From positions 24,157 through 88,156 of the forward strand of contig CAXGAH010000008.1 in assembly GCA_964007875.1 (NCBI GenBank): a stretch of 64,000 nt of DNA, in the 5' to 3' direction. Positions 1 through 9,320 of the stretch are shown piece by piece. The notes under the pieces are model-generated. The model made no database searches, was not told the DNA's origin, and saw only the letters and a program-made list of their open reading frames with translations. Source of the stretch: UBA1275 sp002323515. GTDB lineage: Bacteria > Bacteroidota > Rhodothermia > Balneolales > Balneolaceae. Each line of letters begins with the position of its first letter. Position 1 is the stretch's first letter. Both the position numbers and the translations under genes were made by a program.

Positions 1-1322
1 ATGCTGATTTTGACGCTCTAATTGCAAAGCAAGCCAGATTACAAGAACAAATTGACCGTATCGATGCATGGGATTTGGATTCAAAATTGAATCAGGCCAT
101 GGATGCACTGCGTTGCCCTGATGGAGATACCTCGGTGAGTGTTTTATCGGGAGGGGAAACCCGTCGGGTAGCCTTGACTCGTTTACTGTTAAAAAAGCCA
201 GATGTGTTGCTATTGGATGAGCCGACCAACCACTTAGATGCCGAATCGGTGGGTTGGTTAGAGCAACATTTAGCTCGATATGAAGGTACTGTCATAGCCG
301 TAACGCACGACCGGTATTTCCTTGATAATGTAGCGGGTTGGATACTCGAGCTTGATCGTGGGGAAGGTATCCCATTTGAGGGGAATTATAGTTCATGGTT
401 GGCGCAAAAAGCCAAACGACTTCAGCAAGAAGAAAAAGAAGAGTCCAAGCGTCAAAAAACACTTCAACAAGAATTGGAATGGATTCGCCAAAACCCTAAG
501 GGGCGTCGAGCGAAAAGTAAAGCTAGGATTAATGCCTATGATAAGCTCTTGGACCAGCAGCAAGAAAAGCGCCGAGAGGATATGGAGATATTTATACCGG
601 CTGGACCACGCTTAGGTGATAAAGTGATTGTCGCCGAACACGTTCAAAAAGCATACGATGAACGATTGTTGGTGGAGAATATGAACTTTTCTCTACCTCC
701 TGGTGGAATTGTGGGGATTATTGGTCCGAATGGGGCAGGTAAGACCACCTTATTCAAAATGATTACTGGACAAGAAGAGCCCAACGCAGGAACTCTGAAG
801 CTTGGGGACACGGTGCAACTCGGATATGTTGATCAAAAAAGGCCCTTGGATCCTGATAAAACCATATGGGAGGAAATTTCGGATGGTCAGGATCTATTGT
901 TGCTTGGAAATCGTGAAGTGAATTCGCGCGCTTATGTTGCTCGATTTAATTTTAGTGGGAGTGATCAGCAAAAAAAGACCTCTCAACTCTCAGGTGGAGA
1001 ACGAAACAGAGTGCATTTGGCTAAAATGCTAAAAGAAGGCGCTAATGTTCTTCTACTTGATGAGCCTACCAACGATTTGGACGTGAATACCCTTCGAGCA
1101 CTTGAAGAAGCCCTACTTGAATTTGCCGGCTGTGCGGTGGTTATTTCTCACGATAGATGGTTCTTGGATCGTGTTGCCACTCACATATTAGCTTTCGAAG
1201 GCAATAGTGAAGCCTACTGGTTCGAGGGGAATTATGCTGAATACGAAGAGAACCGGAGACAACGTTTGGGCATCACCGAAGATCAACCCACTCAGATACA
1301 TTACAAGAAATTAATGCGTTAG
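1..1322 (+). CDS. ettA: Energy-dependent translational throttle protein EttA, 5' partial
   Basis: ABC-F ATPase that binds the ribosomal E site and couples translation to ATP/ADP level. The reading frame is open from base 3, so the true start and first Walker A lie before the window. Visible in order: first ABC signature LSGGE, Walker B LLLDEPTNHLD, the H-loop, the linker between the two ABC modules with a basic stretch, then a complete second module with GPNGAGKTT, LSGGER and LLLDEPTNDLD. The passage around GWILELDRGEGIPFEGNYSSW and the FIPAGPRLGDKV segment are characteristic of EttA rather than Uup or YheS. The C-terminus looks natural. It is followed 52 nt later by an MFS gene on the same strand. 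Confidence 0.93.
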   Translation, partial: ADFDALIAKQARLQEQIDRIDAWDLDSKLNQAMDALRCPDGDTSVSVLSGGETRRVALTRLLLKKPDVLLLDEPTNHLDAESVGWLEQHLARYEGTVIAVTHDRYFLDNVAGWILELDRGEGIPFEGNYSSWLAQKAKRLQQEEKEESKRQKTLQQELEWIRQNPKGRRAKSKARINAYDKLLDQQQEKRREDMEIFIPAGPRLGDKVIVAEHVQKAYDERLLVENMNFSLPPGGIVGIIGPNGAGKTTLFKMITGQEEPNAGTLKLGDTVQLGYVDQKRPLDPDKTIWEEISDGQDLLLLGNREVNSRAYVARFNFSGSDQQKKTSQLSGGERNRVHLAKMLKEGANVLLLDEPTNDLDVNTLRALEEALLEFAGCAVVISHDRWFLDRVATHILAFEGNSEAYWFEGNYAEYEENRRQRLGITEDQPTQIHYKKLMR

Positions 1323-1374
1323 ATTCGAATTAAGGTTTGCAATCCTTACATTGAGCCAAACCAACGCATATAGT

Positions 1375-2676
1375 ATGAATTCTACAAAACATTCGACTCC
1401 TACTCAGGTGTCAAAAGGAATGTGGTCTTGGGCCATGTTTGATTGGGCAAATAGTGCTTTTTTTGTCATAATTCAAACCTTTGTTTTTGCCGCTTATTTT
1501 CAACGTTTCATAGCTGCTGACGCAATCAGTGGTACTGAGCAATGGGGTAATATGGTCTCGGCTGCAGGATTACTAATTGCCTTCACCGCCCCAGTTTTGG
1601 GTGCTATTGCAGATCGATCTGGGCGTAGAAAACCTTGGATTGCAGCTTTTTCACTCATGTCGATTGTAGCCAGTTTCTTACTCTGGTTTGCCGAGCCCAG
1701 CACCGAATTTTTGACCTATGCCTTAGTGATCACCTTTGTCGCTACAGTAGGAGCGGAATATGCCTTCATTTTCTATAATGCTATGCTTCCCGATTTGGTC
1801 CCCCCATCCTACATGGGGAGGTGGTCTGGATGGTCTTGGGCCATGGGGTTTGCAGGTGGAATTGCATGCCTTTTAGGGGCGTTGTATCTCTTCATCGAAA
1901 ATGGAGGCGCTTGGCTTGGTTTAGATACAGAGACACAAGAACACATACGTGCTACTTTTATATTTACAGCATTGTGGTATTTGGTTTTTTCCATCCCGAT
2001 GTTTCTTCGTACTCCAGATATTCCTAAAAAAAATATCCCTGTTAAGCAGGCTATTAGTGAAGGAATCCAACAACTTAAAAACTCCATTAAAGAAGCCCAA
2101 AATTACGCCAATATATACCGTTTTCTCCTCGCAAGGATGATCTATAATGACGCCATTATACTAATCTATGCCTTTGGTGGTATTTATGCTGCAGGAACCT
2201 TTGGAATGGATGAGTCCCAGATTATTATTTTTGGAATTGGACTGAATGTTACCGCTGCTCTTGGTGCGGTTGGATTTTCTTGGATGGACGACCGGTCGGG
2301 GAGCAAAAAAACGATACTATTCTCACTCATAGGCTTAATTATCCCAGTTACGGCGATTCTTTTCGTTGAGGATATATTCTGGTTTTGGATTTGGGGACTC
2401 ATGTTAGGCGTATTTTTTGGCCCAGTACAGGCAGCCTCTAGAACCTTAATGGGTCGTTTGGCACCAGAAGACAAACGAACCGAAATGTTTGGCTTATTTG
2501 CCTTATCAGGGAAAGCCACAGCATTTATTGGTCCCAAATTATTGGGTTGGGTAACGGTACTATTTGCAAGCCAAAGAATAGGAATGTCAGTTGTCTTACT
2601 GTTACTTGCTTTCGGTTTTTTACTAATGTTGCGGGTTAAAGAACCTGAAAACATTCAAGACCCTGCTAAAATTTAA
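1375..2676 (+). CDS. MFS transporter, Atg22-like (UMF1) family
   Basis: Integral membrane transporter of about 433 residues with roughly twelve hydrophobic segments. The N-terminal MWSWAMFDWANSAFF motif and the MFS loop GAIADRSGRRKPWI are typical of the Atg22/UMF1 branch, found in bacteria and as the fungal vacuolar amino-acid effluxer. The second half repeats an MFS-like loop (WMDDRSGSKKT). The substrate cannot be told from sequence; efflux of amino acids or small metabolites is only a family-level guess. ATG at 1375 was chosen over a TTG at 1351 because the extra eight residues are not family-like. It may be cotranscribed with ettA and the PH-domain genes that follow. Confidence 0.85.
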   Translation: MNSTKHSTPTQVSKGMWSWAMFDWANSAFFVIIQTFVFAAYFQRFIAADAISGTEQWGNMVSAAGLLIAFTAPVLGAIADRSGRRKPWIAAFSLMSIVASFLLWFAEPSTEFLTYALVITFVATVGAEYAFIFYNAMLPDLVPPSYMGRWSGWSWAMGFAGGIACLLGALYLFIENGGAWLGLDTETQEHIRATFIFTALWYLVFSIPMFLRTPDIPKKNIPVKQAISEGIQQLKNSIKEAQNYANIYRFLLARMIYNDAIILIYAFGGIYAAGTFGMDESQIIIFGIGLNVTAALGAVGFSWMDDRSGSKKTILFSLIGLIIPVTAILFVEDIFWFWIWGLMLGVFFGPVQAASRTLMGRLAPEDKRTEMFGLFALSGKATAFIGPKLLGWVTVLFASQRIGMSVVLLLLAFGFLLMLRVKEPENIQDPAKI

Positions 2677-2717
2677 GAACCTTATGAAACTCTTAGATCC
2701 TCACCAAATTAACTACT

Positions 2718-3188
2718 ATGCTTGAAGATCGTATTCATCCTAATGCAATTCCTGCTTGGCGTCTGCAATATGCCCTAAGTGGACTTTTTCTTTTTGTTCC
2801 AGCAGCTTTTCTTTACTTCCTTCATACAAAAGAGGTAGTCGCCCTAGAATGGGTAATAGGTAGTGCGATAATCGCTAGCATAATCTATGCCCTTATCGTG
2901 TCTTTTCTTCCTCAGCTTCGATGGTCACGGTGGAGCTATCAGGTTGATGATAAAGGAATTCAGATGCGTCGGGGTATCATATGGGTGCAACATACAGAGG
3001 TACCCATTAATCGAATCCAACATGTAGATACTCGTCAGGGTCCTATTTATCGATCCTATGGCTTGTCGGTTATTCGCTTTTCAAATGCTGCTACTTCTCA
3101 CGAAATTCCCGCATTAGAAGAGGATCTTTCCCAAGAACTCAAAGATAAAATCACCGATATGGTGCGGTTGGTAAAAGAAGATGTTTGA
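2718..3188 (+). CDS. Bacterial PH-domain (bPH2, DUF304) membrane protein, YdbS-like
   Basis: Protein of 156 residues with two hydrophobic segments in the first 70 residues, followed by a single bacterial PH (DUF304) domain. The domain shows the usual core: DDKGIQMRRGIIW, then VPINRIQHVDTRQGPIYRSYG, where the IxRIQHVD strand is the family hallmark. It overlaps the next gene by 8 nt (ATGTTTGA), the usual arrangement of the YdbS/YdbT pair known from Bacillus, where the pair affects sensitivity to some antimicrobial peptides. Function in this group is unknown; an envelope role is inferred from topology. Confidence 0.8.
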   Translation: MLEDRIHPNAIPAWRLQYALSGLFLFVPAAFLYFLHTKEVVALEWVIGSAIIASIIYALIVSFLPQLRWSRWSYQVDDKGIQMRRGIIWVQHTEVPINRIQHVDTRQGPIYRSYGLSVIRFSNAATSHEIPALEEDLSQELKDKITDMVRLVKEDV

Positions 3189-4803
3189 GTTTCAGCGACT
3201 GCATTGGGTAGCGTCCATTACTGGGGTCTTAGAAGTCATAAAGCAAAATATACTTACCCTTGTCATTCTATTTATTGTGGGCTCGCGAAACGAATCCCCA
3301 TACTTCCTGTGGCTAATAGGTGCTGGACTTCTTTCTGCTTTTGGCCTTGGTATTCTGGGTTGGTTTCGTTTCAAGTATCAATTATTAGAAGACGAAATAC
3401 ATATACATAAAGGTATTTTTGTTCAGAAAAAACTCTATATCCACAAAAACAGAGTTCAAGTAACCGAAATTTCTGCCGGCATTATTCAGCGGATATTTGG
3501 CTTGGTCTCTTTGACTATTCAGACTGCAGGAGGGGGGTCGGAACGTGCGGTACTTTCTGCATTGGATGCCGAAATGGCCCTTACTATTGTGGATATATTA
3601 AACCCTAAAAATGCCAAAGAATCGGAGTTAAACTCCAAATTAAGCCAAGAAGAGCAACAAATAAGTGCACTGCCAAATCAAGGCGAACATTCCCACACTA
3701 AGCTAACTCCGCCACCTAATCATCAACCGCATACCAACCACAATCCTGAGTGGACCTTATCCAATAAACGCTTACTCTACTTAGCACTAACCTCTGGTGA
3801 GTTTGGGATTATTGCTACTATCCTGGGCACCATACTAGGGCAATTATCAGACTTCATTACCGATGAAAACATCCAGTGGATTGTTGACCGTATACCAGTA
3901 ATACAGCAGCCGGGCTTGTTCTTCGTACTCTTTAGCGTAGCGTCGGTTATTTTGGTCTCTTATCTACTATCCATTATATCGGGCATTGTACGCTACTACG
4001 GCTTCACCATTCGCAAAGTTGGTAAAGAATTACACATATCCCGAGGTCTACTAGAGCGTATTCAAACTACTGTCCCTTATCACCGGATTCAAGCAATAAG
4101 TTCCACTGAAGGACTATTGCGCCAGCCATTTGGCTTAGAATCTATCTCTATCATTAGCGCAGGACACCAGCAAGGCCAGCAGCAACGATCTCTACTGGCA
4201 GCTCCTCTAATCTATAGCCGCGAACGCGAAGCCTTTTTCCGGCAGTTTTTTGGAAGTTGGGAACTATCCCAGGGGATAAGCCAGCAAACCAGACAAGAAC
4301 TTCAGGACTCAACCCAAGACTTTCTTTCTAGTGTAAATGAATCCTCAATCCCTCTGCAAAACTTCTTGGAGTCAAACGATGAGCACGAGCTCCAAATGTA
4401 TGCAAAAGCTCCAGGAAAAGCTTTTTTTCGCTACCTACGTAGGCCCAATTATCTTTGGTTATTCCCAACTTTATTGGGTCTTTACTGGTCGCCTTGGTTA
4501 GCCTGGGCAGCTCTGCTAAGTATTCCTGCCACACTCTATGGATGGATTGCCTATAAGGATACTGAGCTTGGGCTTTCCTTAGAACACCTATATATAAGGT
4601 ATAGAGTAATCGCTAGAAAGCAGATATGGATTCCAAAAATACGTATTCAATCCATTGGTAACTCACAACATACCTTTCAGAAACGCAAAAAACTATATCA
4701 TGTCGTGTTTAGTATGGTTTCCGGTTCTCACGAGCTCAGTGTCCGAGTTAAGGATTTTAGTTCTAATACAATAAAATCAATCATGAACTGGTTCCACCGC
4801 TAA
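3181..4803 (+). CDS. Multi-PH-domain (bPH2, DUF304) membrane protein, YdbT-like
   Basis: Protein of 540 residues carrying what look like three bPH2 domains separated by pairs of hydrophobic segments. Domain 1 is near residues 70-140 (IHKNRVQVTEIS), domain 2 near 275-345 (VPYHRIQAISSTEGLLRQ), domain 3 near 465-540 (IWIPKIRIQSIGN). Between domains 1 and 2 (about residues 160-200) lies a polar, His/Pro/Asn-rich linker. The start overlaps the small bPH2 gene by 8 nt, implying translational coupling and a two-subunit membrane complex. Known for the family: paired short and long DUF304 proteins; the biochemical role is not established. Confidence 0.8.
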   Translation: MFEFQRLHWVASITGVLEVIKQNILTLVILFIVGSRNESPYFLWLIGAGLLSAFGLGILGWFRFKYQLLEDEIHIHKGIFVQKKLYIHKNRVQVTEISAGIIQRIFGLVSLTIQTAGGGSERAVLSALDAEMALTIVDILNPKNAKESELNSKLSQEEQQISALPNQGEHSHTKLTPPPNHQPHTNHNPEWTLSNKRLLYLALTSGEFGIIATILGTILGQLSDFITDENIQWIVDRIPVIQQPGLFFVLFSVASVILVSYLLSIISGIVRYYGFTIRKVGKELHISRGLLERIQTTVPYHRIQAISSTEGLLRQPFGLESISIISAGHQQGQQQRSLLAAPLIYSREREAFFRQFFGSWELSQGISQQTRQELQDSTQDFLSSVNESSIPLQNFLESNDEHELQMYAKAPGKAFFRYLRRPNYLWLFPTLLGLYWSPWLAWAALLSIPATLYGWIAYKDTELGLSLEHLYIRYRVIARKQIWIPKIRIQSIGNSQHTFQKRKKLYHVVFSMVSGSHELSVRVKDFSSNTIKSIMNWFHR

Positions 4804-4855
4804 CTGAGAACTTCTTGGCCTAGGCTACAACTCGAGTACAATAATCAAATCCTTC

Positions 4856-5683
4856 TTAGCCTAAGGCTACATCAAGAACCATCATTACGCTAAAACCAAT
4901 CATTGTGCCTAAGGTCGCGATATCGGTGTTACCGTGCATTTGACTTTCTGGTATCAGCTCCTCGACCACCACATAAATCATTGCACCTGCAGCAAAAGCT
5001 AATGCATAGGGTAGCACGGGTTGAACAAGAATAACGGCAGCGGCACCAATGACTGCCGAAACAGGTTCTACAATGCCGGAAAGCTGCCCATACCAAAAAC
5101 TCTTTCTTGTTTCCATACCATCTCTCCTTAGTGGAAGAGAAACGGCCACACCCTCCGGGAAATTCTGAATTCCAATTCCCAAGGCTAGAGCTATAGCTGG
5201 GGCAAGAGCAGCCGACATAACTAAGTCAGCGGATTGAATAGCTGCTCCAAAAAGCACCCCAATGGCCAAGCCTTCTGGTATGTTGTGAAGAGTTATAGCA
5301 AGTACTAAAAGGGTAGAGCGCTTCCAGTTTGTGGGAATTCCCTCTGCTTCATCCTTTGGTAGTCCAATATGTAAATGAGGGAGATAATGATCGCATACCC
5401 GTAGAAATAGCCCACCAACCAAAAAACCAATCACTGCGGGTACCCAACCAATGTGACCTTGTGCTTCTGCCATGTCTATGGCAGGTAAAATGAGTGACCA
5501 AATACTTGCGGCGATCATAACGCCCGCAGCGAAGCCCATCATGCTGTCGAGTAATTTAAAGCTCACTTGTTTGGTGAAAAAAACCAAGGAGGCTCCCAAT
5601 GCGGTCATGGCCCATGTGAATAATCCAGCCATAAATGCCTGCGCAACTGGATGTAGTGCAAGAAACCAATCAGGTATTATCAT
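4856..5683 (-). CDS. ZIP family divalent metal transporter
   Basis: Membrane protein of 275 residues with about eight hydrophobic segments. The two intramembrane metal-site motifs of ZIP transporters are present: HNIPEGLAIG near residue 131 (TM4) and NFPEGVAVSLPLR near residue 173 (TM5). The family imports Zn2+, Mn2+, Fe2+ or related ions into the cytoplasm; the ion here is not defined by sequence. It is convergent with the PH-domain gene, ending 52 nt from it. Upstream (5757-5789) are closely spaced TTAG/CTAA dyads resembling DtxR/MntR-family operators, suggesting metal-dependent repression. ZupT/GufA-like is the nearest description; I do not assign a symbol. Confidence 0.88.
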   Translation of the reverse strand: MIIPDWFLALHPVAQAFMAGLFTWAMTALGASLVFFTKQVSFKLLDSMMGFAAGVMIAASIWSLILPAIDMAEAQGHIGWVPAVIGFLVGGLFLRVCDHYLPHLHIGLPKDEAEGIPTNWKRSTLLVLAITLHNIPEGLAIGVLFGAAIQSADLVMSAALAPAIALALGIGIQNFPEGVAVSLPLRRDGMETRKSFWYGQLSGIVEPVSAVIGAAAVILVQPVLPYALAFAAGAMIYVVVEELIPESQMHGNTDIATLGTMIGFSVMMVLDVALG

Positions 5684-5756
5684 AATGCTATCTCTTTAAG
5701 TTTGCTTTGAGTGAGTGAGTATGAGACGTTAATTTGGCTTGATTTGCCTGAGTTAT

Positions 5757-5789
5757 GTTAGACTAACAAATTATTTAGTCTTGGCTAAA
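5757..5789. promoter_or_regulatory. Candidate metalloregulator operator array upstream of the ZIP gene
   Basis: Three dyads are packed in 33 bp: GTTAG-A-CTAAC at 5757-5767 (perfect), AGACTAA-N8-TTAGTCT at 5760-5781 (perfect) and TTTAG-N6-CTAAA at 5774-5789 (perfect). The centre lies about 90 nt upstream of the ZIP start codon. TTAG...CTAA half-sites are the theme of DtxR/IdeR/MntR operators. No regulator gene is present in the window, so the assignment rests on the dyads and the transporter context. Confidence 0.45.
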
Positions 5790-5924
5790 GATATGCACAA
5801 ACTAGCAAACTATACAACTTGAAAAAAACCTTTTTACTCGATTTTTTTACTTGAACAAATATTAAGATTAACCCAATAACTACAATGCCAAGTGCTCAAC
5901 CAACCCATGTAGCGAAACGCAGAA

Positions 5925-7238
5925 CTATTCAATCAGGGTAAAAAAGCTAATTCCCCCGGCTTGCTTTCCGGTTTCAATAACAGCTACTCGTTCATGTTCT
6001 TCCAATGAGATCACATCAACTGAGCCTGCTTCACCGCCTATTCCCTCTACAGAGATAAAGGTATATTTACTGTCAGAACTAATGGCTACTCCGTGTGAAA
6101 CTCGCCTAGAATTAGCTATTTGAGCTAGTTCCTCTCCAGTAGAAAGGTCAATAACACTCGTGGCTGCGGCGCCTTTTAACGAGCTTACTAGCCATTTTCC
6201 GTTGGGACTAACTTCGAGATTATATGGAGCTTTTCCAGTAGGAATTCTGCGAGTTATGGCCCATTTTTCCACATCTATCTCTATGAGTTCATCAGAACCA
6301 TTCCCTGCGACATAAACGAATGCATCGTTGGGGTGTGGGTCAGCCCATGTGGGTTTAATCTGTGGTACGGTGTCATGCATATGTGCCTTGTGTTCCATGT
6401 GCTCGAGTGTATCAGCATCGCTATAGTGGCCGGTTTGAATATTGCTGGAGTGTAAATGTTGGTCTGATGAAGCGCTTTGTTTGTTCATTTCCTTCAACCA
6501 ACCCATCTGACTTCCAGAACTCTGATCCATGTTAAGGAGTTCTTTTAAGTCTTCCACTCCGGTTTCCTCAGTGGTTGTTTCTGTAACCAGATTAGGTGCT
6601 AGTGCTAGTCTTCTTGCTATTTTAAAGCCATAGGTATCCACTTCTAAAAGCTCATCACTCATCATTGAAACGTGATAGGCTTTTCTACCAGTAGAATTCA
6701 TTCGAGTTCCATGAGGCATCATTCCAGTTGGCAGCTCTGCTACTAGGTCCATGGTTTCCGGATCTACAATCATCATGGTACTAGGTTCCATTTTCCCGTG
6801 TAAATTGAAATTTACTACATATAAAAGACCGGTAAACTCCGAAATTTCCATACTTGCAGGGAATAAGCCAAGATCGACCCTGCCCTTTAATTCATGCGTT
6901 TCGGTGCTGTATTTTGCCAAATAACCATAGGGATTACCGTGGGCAATAGTAACAAACAAATGTTTTTTGTCGGGTGATATGGTGAGACCATGAGGCCCAT
7001 CTGTTTCAGTTGGGAGTTTACCCACCCTAATAGTTGCATCAACCCATCCTTGATTAGTCTTTGCGTCAAAGCTTACTCGTTGGACAATATCGTCCGATTC
7101 AGCTGCCACGTACACCTGGTAGACTTGTGCGTTTAGATTTATGGAGAATGTAATAAGGAGTAATAGTATAAAATTCGCTAAATAGCCTATTAACGCTAGA
7201 AAAGTTAGATTGAAGGGAATAGATTTATAAGTATTCAT
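5925..7238 (-). CDS. Secreted YncE-like beta-propeller protein with His-rich insert
   Basis: Protein of 437 residues with a hydrophobic N-terminal segment ending near residue 38 (signal peptide or anchor). The rest consists of YVTN/YncE-type beta-propeller blades: phrases such as PHGLTISPDKKHLFVTIA, YVAGNGSDELIEIDV and APYNLEVSPNGKWLVSS recur at regular spacing. The blades are interrupted at about residues 218-300 by an acidic, then His/Met-rich insert with His at 261, 263, 271, 280, 283, 286, 288 and 302. The gene lies 55 nt downstream of another secreted propeller gene on the same strand, so the two are probably an operon. A periplasmic metal-binding or sensing role is possible given the adjacent ZIP gene, but this is inference. 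Confidence 0.75.
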   Translation of the reverse strand: MNTYKSIPFNLTFLALIGYLANFILLLLITFSINLNAQVYQVYVAAESDDIVQRVSFDAKTNQGWVDATIRVGKLPTETDGPHGLTISPDKKHLFVTIAHGNPYGYLAKYSTETHELKGRVDLGLFPASMEISEFTGLLYVVNFNLHGKMEPSTMMIVDPETMDLVAELPTGMMPHGTRMNSTGRKAYHVSMMSDELLEVDTYGFKIARRLALAPNLVTETTTEETGVEDLKELLNMDQSSGSQMGWLKEMNKQSASSDQHLHSSNIQTGHYSDADTLEHMEHKAHMHDTVPQIKPTWADPHPNDAFVYVAGNGSDELIEIDVEKWAITRRIPTGKAPYNLEVSPNGKWLVSSLKGAAATSVIDLSTGEELAQIANSRRVSHGVAISSDSKYTFISVEGIGGEAGSVDVISLEEHERVAVIETGKQAGGISFFTLIE

Positions 7239-7293
7239 ACAAGTAGCTTGTTAAAATGACTGGTCTTAGTAGCTCGTTAAATACAATAAAAAG

Positions 7294-9282
7294 TCAATTT
7301 TGGACCTCACCTAGCTTTACTGCCCAGATGCCGGAATTCCAATCCGAAAGAAATATTAGTCCTTTGTAAGGTTGGGGTCCCCAAGTAAAGGTTGAATTTG
7401 GTATAGCAGCGTTGGGATCAGAAGGTAAAAAGAGGGCAATTTCACGGCCCTGTTCATACAAGTCTCCCATTAGGTCACCAGATACATCAACCACTCGTAA
7501 ACCGCCATTGTAGAAAGCAGCATACATGACATCGTTTTCAATCCAGTAGTTGTGAGAACCTGCTTCAGGCACCTGATAGCGTGCTACTTCATCTGGATTA
7601 TCCCAACCATCAAATTCGATAAAATGTACCCATCCCGCAGCACGATTAGGACCCTGAGTATCTAGACCATAAGGGAAAGCTTCATCACCTGCAGCTACAT
7701 AAAATTTACCAGTAGACTTGGATTTAAAGGGAAATGCGGCATGATTCCAACCACTCGGATAGCTGTAACTCCCAAGTGGGGTAGGATTATTTGGCCTTCC
7801 ACCTGCTCCAGGCATATCAGCTGAGTTGGTTGACCCCACATCAACCACCACTACTCCATCTCCCCAGTTCGAGGAATATGCGATACCGTCTTCAATCCAG
7901 ACATCATGAATGGAATGTCCAGGAGTATCGAGTTCAAATACCCCAACGGTGTAGGGATTGCGGGGATCCTCGATATTAATGATATCGTATTTGCGGCCAT
8001 TATTTACTGCATAGACATGGTTTTTATAAATAAATGTGTTGTGTACTCCCCCAGTAAGTCCATCGGTATATTCTGACAAAATTGTAGTTTCCGAGGGGTT
8101 GGTCACGTCTAAGATGATAATACCATTTTTCCGATTAGAAGCCCCTTCGCGTGTTATGACGGCGATCGTACCATCTTCAGATACCTTTACATCATTAACG
8201 GTACGTGCATCTACCTCTACCGTATCTATGGTGTGTATGTTACTTGGATCGGTAATATCCCACAAAAATGCTTCCCCTCGGGCTCCCCAAGTCCCTGTAA
8301 TGGCATAGTCTCGCCCATCAACTCCTTCCCATACCCAAAGATCAGAGGTTTTGACATCTGGCACAATTCCTTTACCTACTACTTCTAAACTTCGACGAAC
8401 CATTCTTGGTTCAACAGTAATATTCATGGTTACTTGAATAGCACCTGAACGTGCAATTATAGAGTATTTACCCGGATGGTTAGCAACAAAGCGACCATCC
8501 TGAGCTATTTGGGCAGAGCTTCCTTGCCCTAATTGATCATCAGGATAAGCCATAAAACTGTACTGGACAGGCATATTAGCTAGGGGTTTTCCGTTCACTT
8601 CCATCACAGACGCTGTAAAATGGAGCACATCTCCTGTTTTAATAGCCTCTGAGCTTGAGTTAGTGACAGCTAGACTCATGCTAGTGGCCTTATTTATTAC
8701 CACTTCCACAGGCCAACTAAATTGCTCGGTACCAGCAAGGACATTAAGCTGAGCTATACCTGCGGCGTGAAGACTCAACTGGTTGAATTCATTTACGCTA
8801 AAAATAGATTGGTTGCTACTACTGATGATAAGATCATCTATGCTTCTAACTGCATCTAGTGAATCGCGTACCTCAAAAGCGAGATCCAATGTAGTACCTG
8901 TGTAAAATGTATGACTAGCTTGCTCCCAATCCACACGGGTGATGGGTGGAAAAAGTACCACTACCTCAAAATCTTGACGAATCCTATCCGTGCCAAGTGT
9001 CATAGCCGAAATGGTATGAATACCAGGTTTAATCGCGTGTAATTCTCCTTCACGGCTAACCACCAATGACCTTCGAGCCCTAGAGAAAAAGACCACGGTA
9101 TCAGGTGACACCTTACCTTCTGCATCTAGCACTTCTGCTTCAAGTTGGATTCGTTCATTAACCCTGAGTTTCAAAGAGGGGTTGAGAAGCTGAATCTGGG
9201 ACTCTTGAGCATGGACAAACAATGGAGTAATAACAAGGAACAAACAAAAAATGGAAACGACTTTGGCATTCATAATTCGCAA
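7294..9282 (-). CDS. Secreted LVIVD-repeat protein with N-terminal Ig-like domains
   Basis: Protein of 662 residues with a signal peptide (hydrophobic core near residues 8-24, cleavage probably after VHAQ). Residues about 30-295 look like two or three bacterial Ig-like domains (Val/Thr/Ser-rich beta strands, one ending GIHTISAM, another GKYSIIAR). Residues 300-660 form LVIVD-type propeller repeats, e.g. AFLWDITDPSNIHTIDTV, GIIILDVTNPSETTIL and LRVVDVSGDLMGDLYEQG. No T9SS C-terminal sorting domain is evident. Such proteins are cell-surface or periplasmic and mostly uncharacterised. It is the first gene of a probable two-gene operon with the YncE-like protein, and is divergent from gcvP across a 284-nt gap with several dyads. 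Confidence 0.75.
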   Translation of the reverse strand: MRIMNAKVVSIFCLFLVITPLFVHAQESQIQLLNPSLKLRVNERIQLEAEVLDAEGKVSPDTVVFFSRARRSLVVSREGELHAIKPGIHTISAMTLGTDRIRQDFEVVVLFPPITRVDWEQASHTFYTGTTLDLAFEVRDSLDAVRSIDDLIISSSNQSIFSVNEFNQLSLHAAGIAQLNVLAGTEQFSWPVEVVINKATSMSLAVTNSSSEAIKTGDVLHFTASVMEVNGKPLANMPVQYSFMAYPDDQLGQGSSAQIAQDGRFVANHPGKYSIIARSGAIQVTMNITVEPRMVRRSLEVVGKGIVPDVKTSDLWVWEGVDGRDYAITGTWGARGEAFLWDITDPSNIHTIDTVEVDARTVNDVKVSEDGTIAVITREGASNRKNGIIILDVTNPSETTILSEYTDGLTGGVHNTFIYKNHVYAVNNGRKYDIINIEDPRNPYTVGVFELDTPGHSIHDVWIEDGIAYSSNWGDGVVVVDVGSTNSADMPGAGGRPNNPTPLGSYSYPSGWNHAAFPFKSKSTGKFYVAAGDEAFPYGLDTQGPNRAAGWVHFIEFDGWDNPDEVARYQVPEAGSHNYWIENDVMYAAFYNGGLRVVDVSGDLMGDLYEQGREIALFLPSDPNAAIPNSTFTWGPQPYKGLIFLSDWNSGIWAVKLGEVQN

Positions 9283-9320
9283 AATTTTAAGGCTTAAAAA
9301 AAATATTTTACTAACAAGGA

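Noticed and set aside
2184..2654. 156-residue minus-strand frame inside the MFS gene
   Set aside because: Complement of an in-frame membrane protein; no start context or family features.
4819..4866. Stem AGGCTA/TAGCCT between the PH-domain and ZIP genes as a terminator
   Set aside because: One arm overlaps the ZIP stop codon, the loop is about 30 nt, and there is no T-run on either strand.
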